NCBI RefSeq assembly: GCF_000527095.1
Contig: NZ_AZUN01000001.1
Coordinates: 4,229,501-4,293,500 of the forward strand
Direction of reading: 5' to 3'
DNA from: Methylomicrobium lacus LW14
GTDB taxonomy: Bacteria; Pseudomonadota; Gammaproteobacteria; Methylococcales; Methylomonadaceae
Length of the DNA stretch: 64,000 bases
The notes beneath the pieces were generated by a model. It was given only the letters and a program-made list of their open reading frames with translations, ran no database searches and had not been told where the DNA came from. This document shows, piece after piece, positions 24,835 to 33,914 of the stretch. The translations under genes and the position numbers were made by a program. The stretch's first letter is position 1. Every line of letters begins with the position of its first letter.

Positions 24835-26273
24835 CCGTTCACCGGGAGTTCGATGCGGACAAGCAGTCCGCCCAACGAGGAGGCGCTTGCACGGATCGAG
24901 CCGCGATGCGCCTTGACGATATTGCTGCAAATCGCCAGTCCGAGGCCGGCGCCGCCGTGATTGCGGCTGCGCGAGCTTTCGACCCGGTAAAAGCGGTCGA
25001 ACAGGTGCGGTAGCGCCGATTCCGGCACGCCCGGCGCACTGTCGGCAAATTCGATCACCAGATTGCCTTCCTGCCGCGAGACCGTAATGTCCAGTCGGCC
25101 GCCTGCATCGGTATACTTCATACTGTTGGTCAACAGGTTGCGAAACAGCTGCGACAAACGGTCCGGGTCGGCATGGAGGGTGAGCGGGGATTCCCGTTGG
25201 CCGGTCAGGTTGACGGTCATGTGTTTGGCGGCAAATTCGGGGCTTAGGGCGTCCCTATCCGCCTGCAAAATCGTCAGCGGATCGACCGCGGCTTTGCGAT
25301 AGCTCAAGGCGCCCTGATCGGAGAGCGATAATTGATAGAGGTCGTCGGTTAGGCGATTCAGGCGCATCAGATCGCCATACAACGAATCGACCGCGGCGCG
25401 CGTCAGGGGGCGAATGCCGTCCTGCAAGGCTTCGAGTTCGCCGCGCAGTACCGCGATCGGCGTTCTCAGTTCATGCGAAATATCCGCGATCCAGCGCCGC
25501 CGCGCCTGTTCGGCCTGGTCCAGAGCGGCCGCCATCTCGTTGAAATCGCGCGCCAACTGCCCCAATTCGTCGGTCGATTCGACCGGCAGACGCATGTCGT
25601 AGCGTCCCACGGCGAGGGTTTTAACCGCGCCGGCGATACGCTTTAACGGGCGGCCGAGCACATAAGCCAATATCAAGGCCAGAACCGCCGACAGAAAAAC
25701 CATCAGCAGCGCGATCCAGACAAAGGACTGGGTTTGCCGTTCGATAAACTGCAGCTCGATCGGCTGATTGGGCGGTTTTCCGGGCAGCATCCCCAGATAC
25801 CCGACCACCTGCTGTTGATGGCGGATAGGGTGTAAAGTCAATTGCGCCAAGCCTTCGCGGCGTCCGAAAATGATCGTTTTGTCGGAACGCAATAGCATAA
25901 TGCTCAACTCCAGCGGCCGAAAGCGGCGTTCGGCTCTGGGGCTGGGCAGATCGGGCGGCCATACATCGGGCGGATCGTTCAATGTCTGCTTTAACCACTT
26001 TAACGAAAGATGATGCCGGCGCTCATGGCTCTGCGCTAATAATTCCAGCCATTTGTGCTTGTTGCCGGTCAACTGTTTCCAGTCGGGATCGGTGGCGTAA
26101 TAATCGCCGAGGTTTTCGAGCAAGGTGGTCAGATGTTCCTGCTGCCGTTTCTCGACGAACTCGGCAAAGCCCCGATCCAGCGACCAGCGCATGAAGGCAT
26201 ACATGCCCGCAACTATCAGCAGCGTAGTCAGGAGCAAGGTCAAAAACAGCTTGAAGCGGATCGATTTAGGCAT
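24831..26273 (-). CDS. baeS: Sensor histidine kinase, BaeS-like
   Basis: 480 residues. N-terminal helix FLTLLLTTLLIVAGMYAFMR, periplasmic domain (about 32-165), second helix SFVWIALLMVFLSAVLALIL, HAMP (RPLKRIAGAVKTLAVGRYDM), HisKA with DISHELRTPIAVLRGELEAL, and ATPase domain with NLLTNSMKYTD and GGAGLGLAICSNIVKAHRG. Partner of the BaeR-like regulator, encoded first in the pair. The Spy-like gene downstream at 27754 fits an envelope-stress regulon but that is inference. Confidence 0.87.
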   Translation of the reverse strand: MPKSIRFKLFLTLLLTTLLIVAGMYAFMRWSLDRGFAEFVEKRQQEHLTTLLENLGDYYATDPDWKQLTGNKHKWLELLAQSHERRHHLSLKWLKQTLNDPPDVWPPDLPSPRAERRFRPLELSIMLLRSDKTIIFGRREGLAQLTLHPIRHQQQVVGYLGMLPGKPPNQPIELQFIERQTQSFVWIALLMVFLSAVLALILAYVLGRPLKRIAGAVKTLAVGRYDMRLPVESTDELGQLARDFNEMAAALDQAEQARRRWIADISHELRTPIAVLRGELEALQDGIRPLTRAAVDSLYGDLMRLNRLTDDLYQLSLSDQGALSYRKAAVDPLTILQADRDALSPEFAAKHMTVNLTGQRESPLTLHADPDRLSQLFRNLLTNSMKYTDAGGRLDITVSRQEGNLVIEFADSAPGVPESALPHLFDRFYRVESSRSRNHGGAGLGLAICSNIVKAHRGSIRASASSLGGLLVRIELPVNG

Positions 26274-26279
26274 CGGATT

Positions 26280-26963
26280 TTACATGTCCGCCCACATGCG
26301 CAGTAGATTATGATAGCAGCCGGTCAGGTTCACCGCCGGGGGAATATCGCCTTGCGTTTCGCGCAGTTCGAGGATCGCCATGTCCATTTCGAATAATAGC
26401 CGGCGTCGTTCGGTCTCGCGCACCATACTCTCGATCCAGAAAAACGATGCGAGCCGGGCGCCGCGTGTGACCGGTTCGACCCGGTGCAGGCTGGAGCCGG
26501 GATACAGCACCATGTCGCCGGCCGCGAGTTTGACCGCGTGTTCGCCGTAAGTGTCTTCGATCACCAGTTCGCCGCCTTCGTAACTGTCGGGATCGCAGAG
26601 AAACAGCGTCGCGGACAGATCGGTTCGGACGCGCACCCCGGAGTCGGCGCAGGTGCGTACCGCATTGTCGATGTGATTGCCGAAGGTATTGTAGTCCCCT
26701 TCATAGCGGTTGAACAGCGGCGGAAAGATGCGCTTGGGCAAAGCCGACGAAAGAAACAGCGCATTCCGGTTCAGGGCGGCGAGCACGATTTTGCGCGCGG
26801 CCAGGCTGGCCGCGCTCAGTTCCGGCAATTGCAGGTTTTGCTTGACCTTGGCCGACTGCGTGCCGGCGGTCAAGCGGCCGTCTGCCCAATCCGCGCCGGC
26901 CAATAGCGCCCGGCATTGCGCCAGCTCATCGGAAGATAAGACTTCGGGGATTTGAATCAGCAC
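26280..26963 (-). CDS. PKHD-type Fe(II)/2-oxoglutarate hydroxylase (PiuC/YbiX family)
   Basis: 227 residues. GTG start 26963 with GGAGGT five bases upstream; longer readings of the frame overlap the PepSY gene and are not real. Iron ligands are visible as GNHIDNAV (H-x-D) and SLHRVEPVTRGARLASFFWI (distal His, 2-oxoglutarate Arg). PiuC proteins are encoded next to catecholate siderophore receptors and are iron-regulated, matching the TonB receptor at 28236. Exact substrate unknown for the family. Confidence 0.88.
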   Translation of the reverse strand: MLIQIPEVLSSDELAQCRALLAGADWADGRLTAGTQSAKVKQNLQLPELSAASLAARKIVLAALNRNALFLSSALPKRIFPPLFNRYEGDYNTFGNHIDNAVRTCADSGVRVRTDLSATLFLCDPDSYEGGELVIEDTYGEHAVKLAAGDMVLYPGSSLHRVEPVTRGARLASFFWIESMVRETERRRLLFEMDMAILELRETQGDIPPAVNLTGCYHNLLRMWADM

Positions 26964-26965
26964 GG

Positions 26966-27664
26966 CTAACCTCCGAGCGCTTGCCAAGCCAAACCGAATG
27001 CCAGCCCCAGCGAGCCGAGCCCGACTCCTGCGGCGGCGAGGCGGCCGCCATACAGGCGCGTCCATAGCAGGATGCCGGTCAGGCTCAACACGATCAAGCC
27101 GCCGGCCAGCGTATCGGCGAGCAGCACCCAAGCGACACCCAGTCCGACGCCTTTGTGCAGATTGGTCAACAGCGCAAACAGATTGCCGGAGCCGTGTTTG
27201 ACGGTCACGAAACGGTTGCCCGGCCAGTATTCGGCCTGCACCGAGTCGCGCGGCGTGCGCAGCGTGATCTGCCAGCGCGGCGGCTGTTCGACGCTGACGC
27301 CGTTCCAGAGCGCCGTCCTGGCCGGCTCGCGCAGGATCTTCGCGTGCCGGGCGTCCAGCCGGAATTTTTCCCCAAGCCAGGCCGCGAGCGCTTGCGGGTC
27401 GCCGGGGAGCGGCTCCGGCAAGGCCAATTGCGCTTCGGTCGTTTCGACCTTGGCGGCCGGAATTTTCATCACCTCGTGGTGATTCAACAGGATGCCGGAA
27501 AAGCCGAACAACAGTCCCAGCGACGCGCCCCACAGACCGATCCAGCCATGGGTGCGGCGCAGCCATTTCAAGAAGCTGCCGCGCGCCCAGCGTTTTGGCA
27601 AGAACAGATAGCCCCCGCCGGTTTTCCGGCGGGGCTCGGTGCTAGGATTCATGGATAGGTGCAT
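26966..27664 (-). CDS. PepSY-associated transmembrane protein
   Basis: 232 residues. Basic N-terminus, helix THGWIGLWGASLGLLFGFSG followed by ILLNHHEVMK, a periplasmic part (about 70-165) with TVKHGSGNLFALLTNLHKGV, then helices VAWVLLADTLAGGLIVLSLT and LAAAGVGLGSLGLAFGLAWQ. This is the PepSY-TM architecture with conserved HG and LH(K) residues; related proteins act in siderophore-iron reduction. GGAG precedes the ATG. Two bases separate it from the PKHD gene, so both are co-expressed. Confidence 0.8.
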   Translation of the reverse strand: MHLSMNPSTEPRRKTGGGYLFLPKRWARGSFLKWLRRTHGWIGLWGASLGLLFGFSGILLNHHEVMKIPAAKVETTEAQLALPEPLPGDPQALAAWLGEKFRLDARHAKILREPARTALWNGVSVEQPPRWQITLRTPRDSVQAEYWPGNRFVTVKHGSGNLFALLTNLHKGVGLGVAWVLLADTLAGGLIVLSLTGILLWTRLYGGRLAAAGVGLGSLGLAFGLAWQALGG

Positions 27665-27753
27665 GGGGCTCCGTGTCTGGGAATGGAGTTATTCAATTGC
27701 GATGCTTGTTAAAACGTCTATCGGACTTTCAGGCGATGATAGATGAACATAGA

Positions 27754-28083
27754 TTACTCGGGTTTTTCCAAGCCTTTTTTATGCTTCCAGTGCTCCCGGC
27801 GCTGCTTTTTGAGGTCTTCCAGCTTGGTCAATTGTTCAGGGCTCAACACCTTCGAGAGTTTGGTGTGAGTTTCTTCGTGCAGCGCCTTGGCTTTTTCATG
27901 CTGCTCCTTGAAGATCGCCTCCACCTGGCTTTTTTGCTCGTCCGTCAGCTTCAGTTCCTTGGTAAGGCGTTCGATTCTCTGGCCCTGATGTGCATCCGAA
28001 TCCGGTCCCTGGCCGCCGGGAAATGCGGCCGCGGTTAACGGGAAAGTCAAAGCGATTGCGAGTGTCAGTAAAGTTTTGTTCAT
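27754..28083 (-). CDS. Spy/CpxP-like periplasmic protein
   Basis: 109 residues from ATG 28083: signal peptide MNKTLLTLAIALTFPLTAAA, then a highly charged helical protein with the LTxxQ-type motifs LKLTDEQKSQVEAIFKEQHE and KVLSPEQLTKLEDLKKQR. Spy/CpxP proteins are small periplasmic chaperones or regulators of envelope stress or metal stress. It lies between the receptor and PepSY genes on the same strand; control by BaeSR or Fur is possible but no site was seen. Confidence 0.82.
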   Translation of the reverse strand: MNKTLLTLAIALTFPLTAAAFPGGQGPDSDAHQGQRIERLTKELKLTDEQKSQVEAIFKEQHEKAKALHEETHTKLSKVLSPEQLTKLEDLKKQRREHWKHKKGLEKPE

Positions 28084-28235
28084 GGTCTTATTCTCATTAG
28101 GATTAATGATGGGGATTCGAACGGCACCTCGCCGTTCTTGATGCTTAATATAATCGGCGACCATGCAAACAATTTGCAGCAATTGTGAAAACAATATGGA
28201 AGTTTCAGTTTACCGGGCGTGCGCTGCAAAGCGTG

Positions 28236-30413
28236 TCAAAACTTCACCCGCATCGACAATTGCCCGGACAGCGGCGCGCCCGGCAAGGCCGAACGGGTCT
28301 GCCCTGACTCGTAATAGACCGTATCGGTCAGGTTAAACATGTTCAACTGCACATCGTAATGTTTCTGATGATACGCCAGCACCGCATCGAGCCGCGCATA
28401 GCCGGGTAAAGTCACTTCATTGACCGTGTCGGTATGGCGCTCGCTGCTGTAAAACACGCCGCCGCCGATCTCCCAGGCGTCGGTCAGATGATAGCTGAGC
28501 CAGGTCACGCCGCTATGTTGGGGCACGTTGACCGGAATCATGCCCTGCAAGGATTTGGTTTGGCCGCTGATCGTGCCGACCGCCGTCGAATTCGATCGAG
28601 TCACTTCCGCATCCAGATAGGCGTAGGTCATCGACAAGTCCAGGCGCGGCAGGATTTCCCCGGCCAAGCCCAGTTCGAAGCCGTCGGTGCGTTGCTCGCC
28701 GGACAGCACGGTCAGATCCGGATTGGTCGGCGAGGCGGTGCGGGCATTGTTTTTTTCGAGCCGGAACAGCGCGGCGGTCGCCGACAGCTTGCCGTCGAGC
28801 AGGTCGTATTTCGCGCCGATCTCGAAATTGCGGTTCTTTTCGGGCGGCAGCGTATTGGTCGCCTCGCTCAGGCTGTAGGCTTCGGCGGACGGATTGAACG
28901 AGGTGCCGTAGCTGAAATAATACGACTGCGCTTTGGTCGGCTGCCAGACGATGCCGGCGCGCGGGTTCCACTGGCGGTCGATGCGGCCGAAATCGTTGGC
29001 ATTGTTCAGGCGGTCGTTTTGCGCAGCCGAAAACACGTCGTAGCGCACGCCGGCCAATAACTTCCACTCCGGCGTCAACTCGAACTGGTCCATCAGGTAG
29101 CCGGCATAAGTCCGGGTTTCGGTGTAGCGATCGGTCGCCAGCGTGCCGCTGAAATCGGTTGCCAAACCGGAGCCGACCGACGGCGTCAACACCGGATTGA
29201 AAATCGAGATGGATGGCACGCCGGTCGAGTTCTTCGACTTGAAGTCATAATTTTCCCAGCCGAACTCGGCGCCGAACATCACCGTGTTGTTGAAACCGAG
29301 GATCGGTTTTTTGAACACGAAATCGGTCTGGTTGTACAGGTTTTCCTGGTTGTTCGCGCGCAGCGCCTGGGTTCTTGCTACCGTCGACGTCAATCCCGTA
29401 TCATTGACCGCACCGAACAGATGCGTCAGGTAGTTGCGGTCGTAGTCGCCGTAGCGCACCGTGTTCTTGACCGACAACGCCTCATTGAAGCGGTGCGACA
29501 GCGCGACCGTGGCGACATTCACATCGGTATCCTGCATCTGGTTGTCGGTAAAGCCGTAATAGCGATTGATCGGCACATCGGCCGGCTTGCCGCGATAGAT
29601 CGGCACACCATAATCGAACACCCCGCCTTCTTCCTGATGCAGCAGGTTCGCCGACAACTCTGTATCCGGCGAAATCTTGAACCGAAACGACGGCGCGATG
29701 CCCCAGCGATTCAAATAGTTGTAATCGCGGAACGAATCGCTGTCCTGCCACATCATGTTCAGCCGCGCCGACACATTGTCGTAAGCGGTTTCCGCATCGA
29801 TCGCCGAGCGTTTGAAATCGTAGGTGCCGTAAGTGAAATCGCCGATCACATGATTCTGGCCGGTCGGCTTCTTGAAAATCTGATTGATTACGCCGCCGGT
29901 CGTGCCGCGCCCGAACAGGATCGACGAGGCGCCCTTCAACACTTCGGCGCGTTCCAGAAAGAACGTATCCCGGCTGTATTGACCGTTTTCCTTGACGCCG
30001 TCCAGATACTGATCGGAATTCGCCGAAAAGCCGCGCAGGGTGATCGAATCGCCGGTGCGCCCGCCTTCGCCGGCGGCTATCGTCAAGCCGCTGACGTTTT
30101 TCAATGCATCGCGCAGATTGAAGGCGTTTTGCGACTGGATCAATTCCTTCTTGACCACGCTGACCGACTGCGGAATGTCGCGAATCGGCATCGCGATCTT
30201 GCTGCCGGTCGAGGCGGTATCGGCTTTGTAGGCCCCGGTTTTTTTGTCGCGCGCGGCCTTGACCTTCACGTCTTTCAGCACGATTTCCTCGCCGGCGCCT
30301 TCGGCCGGCGGCGCCTCGGCCGCTGCCGCGATGCCGCTCAAGACTGCGCCCAAAGGCAGCAAAGCCCCCATGCGCCATCGGCGCGTGGCGCGTTTCGTTA
30401 AACTTTCGGACAT
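28236..30413 (-). CDS. TonB-dependent siderophore receptor (catecholate type)
   Basis: 725 residues from ATG 30413 (GGGGGAA upstream; an ATG 12 bases earlier is also in frame). Signal peptide, plug domain (about 60-170; IRDIPQSVSVVKKELIQSQN, ILFGRGTTGGVINQIFKKPT) and a 22-strand barrel ending in QLSMRVKF with terminal Phe. TonB-box-like EEIVLKDVKV near residue 45. Similar to Fiu/FcuA-type receptors. A Fur box lies about 145 bases upstream, and piuC-type and PepSY genes follow, forming an iron-siderophore uptake set. Confidence 0.92.
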   Translation of the reverse strand: MSESLTKRATRRWRMGALLPLGAVLSGIAAAAEAPPAEGAGEEIVLKDVKVKAARDKKTGAYKADTASTGSKIAMPIRDIPQSVSVVKKELIQSQNAFNLRDALKNVSGLTIAAGEGGRTGDSITLRGFSANSDQYLDGVKENGQYSRDTFFLERAEVLKGASSILFGRGTTGGVINQIFKKPTGQNHVIGDFTYGTYDFKRSAIDAETAYDNVSARLNMMWQDSDSFRDYNYLNRWGIAPSFRFKISPDTELSANLLHQEEGGVFDYGVPIYRGKPADVPINRYYGFTDNQMQDTDVNVATVALSHRFNEALSVKNTVRYGDYDRNYLTHLFGAVNDTGLTSTVARTQALRANNQENLYNQTDFVFKKPILGFNNTVMFGAEFGWENYDFKSKNSTGVPSISIFNPVLTPSVGSGLATDFSGTLATDRYTETRTYAGYLMDQFELTPEWKLLAGVRYDVFSAAQNDRLNNANDFGRIDRQWNPRAGIVWQPTKAQSYYFSYGTSFNPSAEAYSLSEATNTLPPEKNRNFEIGAKYDLLDGKLSATAALFRLEKNNARTASPTNPDLTVLSGEQRTDGFELGLAGEILPRLDLSMTYAYLDAEVTRSNSTAVGTISGQTKSLQGMIPVNVPQHSGVTWLSYHLTDAWEIGGGVFYSSERHTDTVNEVTLPGYARLDAVLAYHQKHYDVQLNMFNLTDTVYYESGQTRSALPGAPLSGQLSMRVKF

Positions 30414-30556
30414 ACGTTCCCCCATTATTTTTTCTAATTAATGGCTGCCTGGCGGGAAACGCTGGGTGGCTGAATTGAAATTGTAGTCAAGCGCCCGGTT
30501 AAATCGGGCATAAGCCGAATCTTGGAATGCAAAGATTCTGGCTATTAAATATAAAC

Positions 30557-30575
30557 GATAATGATTCTCATTATA
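30557..30575 (-). promoter_or_regulatory. Fur box upstream of the TonB receptor
   Basis: GATAATGATTCTCATTATA matches the 19-base Fur consensus (GATAATGATAATCATTATC) at most positions. It lies in the 30414-30740 divergent gap and could control the receptor (minus) and perhaps bacterioferritin (plus). Confidence 0.85.
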
Positions 30576-30740
30576 ATAGTTTTGAGAGCGCTGTCAAGCG
30601 GTGAATGTCTGCGTAATCGATTGCCGGATAACGTTGCCAGGCCTATAATCCGAAACAGCGCGGATCGTCACCCCGGTTATCCGCATTTGGTAAGTGAGCG
30701 ATAGCGGTATCGTTTGCTTTGGCGATTAGGAGGACAGTCT

Positions 30741-31208
30741 ATGCAAGGCGATAAACAAGTCATTGAGCAGTTGAATCAACTATTGGCCGGCGAACTGACC
30801 GCCGCGGATCAATATTTCATTCATTCCCGAATGTATCAAAACTGGGGCTTCGACAAACTGTACGAGCGGATCGGCCATGAGGTGCAGGATGAACTGGGCC
30901 ATGCCGATGCCCTGATCAAGCGCATTCTGTTTTTGGAAGGCATACCCGATTTATCGAAACGCGACCCTTTGCATGTCGGCGGCAGCGTCCCGGAGATGCT
31001 GAAAAACGATCTCGCGGTCGAGCTCAGCGTAGTTGCGGCGTTGCGGCAGGCCATCGCGCTATGCGAGCAAAAGCAGGATTACCAAACGCGCGAGATTCTG
31101 CGGTCGATGCTGGAGGACACCGAGGACGATCACGCGCATTGGCTGGAAAAACAATTGGGACTAATCGAGCGGATCGGGCTGGAAAACTATTTGCAATCGC
31201 AGCTTTAA
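30741..31208 (+). CDS. bfr: Bacterioferritin, haem-ligand-less subunit type
   Basis: 155 residues from ATG 30741 with AGGAGG upstream. Iron storage: oxidises Fe(II) and deposits it in a 24-mer shell. Ferroxidase ligands match E. coli Bfr: Glu18 (GELTAADQYF), Glu51/His54 (DELGHAD), Glu94 (LAVEL), Glu127/His130 (TEDDHAHW). The haem-binding Met52 is replaced by Leu (DELGH versus DEMKH), as in BfrA-type subunits that pair with a haem-binding partner or act without haem. No second bfr is present in the window. Confidence 0.92.
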   Translation: MQGDKQVIEQLNQLLAGELTAADQYFIHSRMYQNWGFDKLYERIGHEVQDELGHADALIKRILFLEGIPDLSKRDPLHVGGSVPEMLKNDLAVELSVVAALRQAIALCEQKQDYQTREILRSMLEDTEDDHAHWLEKQLGLIERIGLENYLQSQL

Positions 31209-31498
31209 GGAAGAGCTCGCAACGACGCGAACGCCGAGCGCGTAGACAGCGCGGAGGGCAACGGAGAGAGCCTCCATTGCCCCGCGTGTATCTTTCTTTA
31301 TTCGCGTTAGTCCAAACCATAGGGTGCAGGCCTTCGGCAGCATCGAAGTGGAAGTCCGGGCTAAAGGCCGCATAGCCGATGCCGGGCGTATTTAACGACC
31401 CCGTCGCGCCTTCATCGATCCCTTGGATACCGCAGAGCCGTTCAGCACATTATCGGGGTCTACGAAGCCTGCCGCCTTGGCGCGCGATTTTTTGATCT

Positions 31499-31921
31499 TT
31501 ACTGGGATGCTTCAGGCTCCGAAATGAAACCGATCCGGCTGACGCCGGCCTTGGCGGCATCGGCGAGCGCCTCGGCGACTGCGCGGTAAGGCACGTTTTG
31601 GTCGGCGCGGACGTGCAGTTCGGGCTGAGGCATTTCTGTGGCGATTTGTTGCAGGTTTTGCCTAAGCTGGTCGCGGCTGACGGCGGCCGCATCCCAAAAG
31701 AGTTGGCCGTCCGCATCGATCGCCAAATCGATATGCGGGGTTTCCTGCGTCTGCGCTTCGCTGTCGGCTTTCGGCAGGTCGATCTTGACCGCATGCGTCA
31801 TCAACGGCGCGGTGATCATGAAAATGATCAACAGCACCAGCATCACGTCGATCAGCGGCACCATGTTGATCTCGGCGACAGGGCGCGCGTTATGGTTTTG
31901 ATTGAAGCCGCCGAACGCCAT
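31499..31921 (-). CDS. exbD: TonB-system protein ExbD
   Basis: 140 residues: single helix MVPLIDVMLVLLIIFMITAP with the essential Asp (LIDVMLVLL), then a periplasmic domain ending ADAAKAGVSRIGFISEP. It forms the proton-driven ExbBD motor energising TonB. ATG overlaps the exbB stop (TAATG). Last gene of hemP-tonB-exbB-exbD. Nothing convincing was found in 31209-31498 downstream. Confidence 0.94.
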   Translation of the reverse strand: MAFGGFNQNHNARPVAEINMVPLIDVMLVLLIIFMITAPLMTHAVKIDLPKADSEAQTQETPHIDLAIDADGQLFWDAAAVSRDQLRQNLQQIATEMPQPELHVRADQNVPYRAVAEALADAAKAGVSRIGFISEPEASQ

Positions 31922-32622
31922 TAGTGTTCTCCCGAGACGACCGGCGCGGAGCCTGTGGTCAGCAGCGCGAACAGGTCATGCGCGAACGCATCGAGTTTCG
32001 CCAGCACCAGGCGGTTCGAGCGCGCGCAGGCGTTGTAGGCGAGCACGGCCGGAATCGCGACCGCAAGGCCCAAACCGGTCATGATCAGCGCCTCGCCGAC
32101 GGGGCCGGCGATTCGCTCCAAAGTGGCCGCGCCGCCCTGGCCGATATTCGTCAGCGCGTGAAAAACGCCCCACACGGTGCCGAACAGGCCGACGAACGGC
32201 GCGGTGCTCGCGATCGAAGCCAGCACGGTCAGCCCCCATTCCAGGCGCGCGGTTTCTTCGTCGATCACCCGGCGCATCGCGCGGGTCAGGAATTCGGACG
32301 CGGAACCGGCCGTGTGCAAGCGCTCTTTGCCATGCTGGCTGGAGGCGAGCGCGTGCCGGGTCAACAGCGAAAACGGCTCTTTGGGCGTGTCCTGCTGCAA
32401 CTGTTCGGTGATCTGCTGCAACGAGTCGGTGTCCCAAAAAGTTTGCAGAAAGCGCGCGGAGTGACTTCTTGCCTTGATGCCCTGCCAGGCTTTGATGATG
32501 ATCAAATACCAACTGGCGATCGACATTGCGATCAGGATCACGAACAGCGCCTGGCCGACGCCGTCGCTTTGCGCGAGAAAATGTTGCAGGGAAGAGGGTT
32601 CTAGAGGGGGCGTTGTATTCAT
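31921..32622 (-). CDS. exbB: TonB-system protein ExbB
   Basis: 233 residues from ATG 32622 (GGAAGGAT upstream, overlapping the tonB end region); an upstream in-frame extension would run into tonB and is rejected. Helices at about 20-40 (ALFVILIAMSIASWYLIIIK), 130-155 (LASIASTAPFVGLFGTVWGV) and 165-190 (IAGPVGEALIMTGLGLAVAI), the typical MotA/TolQ/ExbB core. Motor partner of ExbD. Confidence 0.94.
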   Translation of the reverse strand: MNTTPPLEPSSLQHFLAQSDGVGQALFVILIAMSIASWYLIIIKAWQGIKARSHSARFLQTFWDTDSLQQITEQLQQDTPKEPFSLLTRHALASSQHGKERLHTAGSASEFLTRAMRRVIDEETARLEWGLTVLASIASTAPFVGLFGTVWGVFHALTNIGQGGAATLERIAGPVGEALIMTGLGLAVAIPAVLAYNACARSNRLVLAKLDAFAHDLFALLTTGSAPVVSGEH

Positions 32623-32624
32623 TA

Positions 32625-33470
32625 TTATCCTTCCAAAGAAAAAGTAATCGGCACCACGACCCAGGCCGACACGACATCGCCGCCGCGCCGGGCCGGCACG
32701 AAGCGCCATTTTTTGACGGTCTCCAGGGCGGATTGGTCGAGGTCTGTAAAACCGCTGCTCTTGCGCAGCGCAAGTTCGGCGACCGTACCGTCAACATTGA
32801 TCAGCGCCCGCACCAGGACCTTGCCCTGTTCGCCGGCTTCGCGCGCATCCTCGGGATAGCGGGGCGCCGGATTGTTCAGATAGTCGGCGTTCAGATTCGG
32901 CAACGTCAGCGGCGGTTGGCTGTTCGTTGCCGGTGCGGCGGGCGCTGGCGCAGCGCTTGCCTGGGGCATGGCGGCCGGCGCTTCGGCGGCAGGTTTTGGC
33001 GTTTTTTCGGCTGTTTCCGCCGGCGCGGCGGTCATTGTCGTTGCCGGCGCGCTCGTCGACAGCACGGCTTTGGGCTGGGTTTTTACGCGCTTGACGGTCT
33101 TCGGTTTCGCTTTGGGCTTGACCGTCGGCGGTTGCGGTTTCGGCGGCGCGGCCGGCGTTTGTTCGGCTTTGGGCTGGGGCGCCGCAATCCAGGAGACTTG
33201 TATCGGCGCCGGCGGCGTGACAGGTTCTTCTGGCGCGGGGTAGGGCATCAAGACATACCCGGTCACATGTAGGGTCAGCGCCAACAGCACGGCGGCGATC
33301 GCTTCATGGTGCTGACAGCTAGGCAGAGCCGGGATTGGACGCCGCGACGATAGGGGCGCGGTTTCGGGGGCAAAAGGAATCACCTTGCTGCGCGCAAGAT
33401 GCAGACGGGTCGCGCCGTCCGAGCGATCCGGGGATGCGGTAAAATCGATTTGATGAACGCTTGCCGGCAT
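32625..33470 (-). CDS. tonB: Energy transducer TonB
   Basis: 281 residues. An unusually long cytoplasmic N-terminus (about 55 residues) precedes the single helix (IAAVLLALTLHVTGYVLMPY), then a long Pro/Ala/Lys-rich periplasmic spacer (about 75-190) and a C-terminal TonB domain with YPEDAREAGEQGKVLVRALI, SSGFTDLDQSALETVKKWRF and VPITFSLEG. It transmits motor energy to receptors such as 28236-30413. The exbB start lies 3 bases after its stop. Confidence 0.94.
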   Translation of the reverse strand: MPASVHQIDFTASPDRSDGATRLHLARSKVIPFAPETAPLSSRRPIPALPSCQHHEAIAAVLLALTLHVTGYVLMPYPAPEEPVTPPAPIQVSWIAAPQPKAEQTPAAPPKPQPPTVKPKAKPKTVKRVKTQPKAVLSTSAPATTMTAAPAETAEKTPKPAAEAPAAMPQASAAPAPAAPATNSQPPLTLPNLNADYLNNPAPRYPEDAREAGEQGKVLVRALINVDGTVAELALRKSSGFTDLDQSALETVKKWRFVPARRGGDVVSAWVVVPITFSLEG

Positions 33471-33548
33471 TGCCGTGCCTCCTTTATCGGTATCAAGGTT
33501 GGCTGGCTACCTGGTTTGGGATGGCTGGCTATGGATTTGGCGGAAATG

Positions 33549-33731
33549 TTATTTGGTCAGTATCAGCTTGCCGTTGCTGGTGATGCGCAGACGGTATTCT
33601 TCGTCGTTATGCACGATCACGATTTCATTCCGTGTTCCGAAAAGTGCGCCGCTGCTGAGGCTGCGCCTTTCGTTGTGGGCATCCTTGGGGGGCACCGCAT
33701 CGCCGTGCCGGGGGTCTTTAGAGATTTTCAT
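33549..33731 (-). CDS. hemP: Hemin uptake protein HemP
   Basis: 60 residues. The C-terminal half, GTRNEIVIVHNDEEYRLRIT followed by SNGKLILTK, is the HemP signature (EYRLR..NGKLILTK). HemP is a small cytoplasmic protein encoded upstream of TonB/haem-uptake genes and in some bacteria acts as a regulator of haem uptake. First recognisable gene of the tonB operon downstream of a Fur-box promoter. Confidence 0.9.
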   Translation of the reverse strand: MKISKDPRHGDAVPPKDAHNERRSLSSGALFGTRNEIVIVHNDEEYRLRITSNGKLILTK

Positions 33732-33740
33732 CGGCTTCGG

Positions 33741-33839
33741 TTAATGGTAAACGACTGCGGTTTTACCGGCAGACAAGCAGGTTGCCGCATGCAGACGCGC
33801 CAACTCACCTTTCTCAGCAGCAGGTTGTGGTTTTAACAT
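33741..33839 (-). CDS. Possible 32-residue leader ORF before hemP
   Basis: ATG 33839 with GAGG seven bases upstream opens MLKPQPAAEKGELARLHAAT then CLSAGKTAVVYH, stop 33741, nine bases before the hemP ATG. No family recognised. hemP itself has a poor ribosome-binding site, so this ORF could serve translational coupling. Low confidence because of its length. Confidence 0.35.
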   Translation of the reverse strand: MLKPQPAAEKGELARLHAATCLSAGKTAVVYH

Positions 33840-33867
33840 AAGAGTCCTCGCTAGGGTTTATGCGATC

Positions 33868-33914
33868 AAAAAATGTTCAGCGCGCTCTGCCGAGAGGGTT
33901 GCAGGCGCGCTGAA
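33868..33914 (-). terminator. Intrinsic terminator/attenuator in the hemP-tonB leader
   Basis: On the minus strand TTCAGCGCGC (33914-33905) pairs perfectly with GCGCGCTGAA (33885-33876) and is followed by CATTTTTT. It stands between the Fur-box promoter and the hemP operon, so transcripts must read through it. Confidence 0.75.

Noticed and set aside
24835..24930. 32-residue N-terminal extension of the BaeR-like regulator
   Set aside because: It lies entirely within the kinase gene; the conserved receiver starts at MKQILIVEDE.
26964..27566. N-terminal extension of the PKHD hydroxylase
   Set aside because: The extra 200 residues are the PepSY gene read in another frame; GTG 26963 has a strong ribosome-binding site and gives the normal family length.
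31380..31498. Small basic frame downstream of exbD
   Set aside because: Ends in KARRGR and looks mildly coding, but no start codon or ribosome-binding site could be found.
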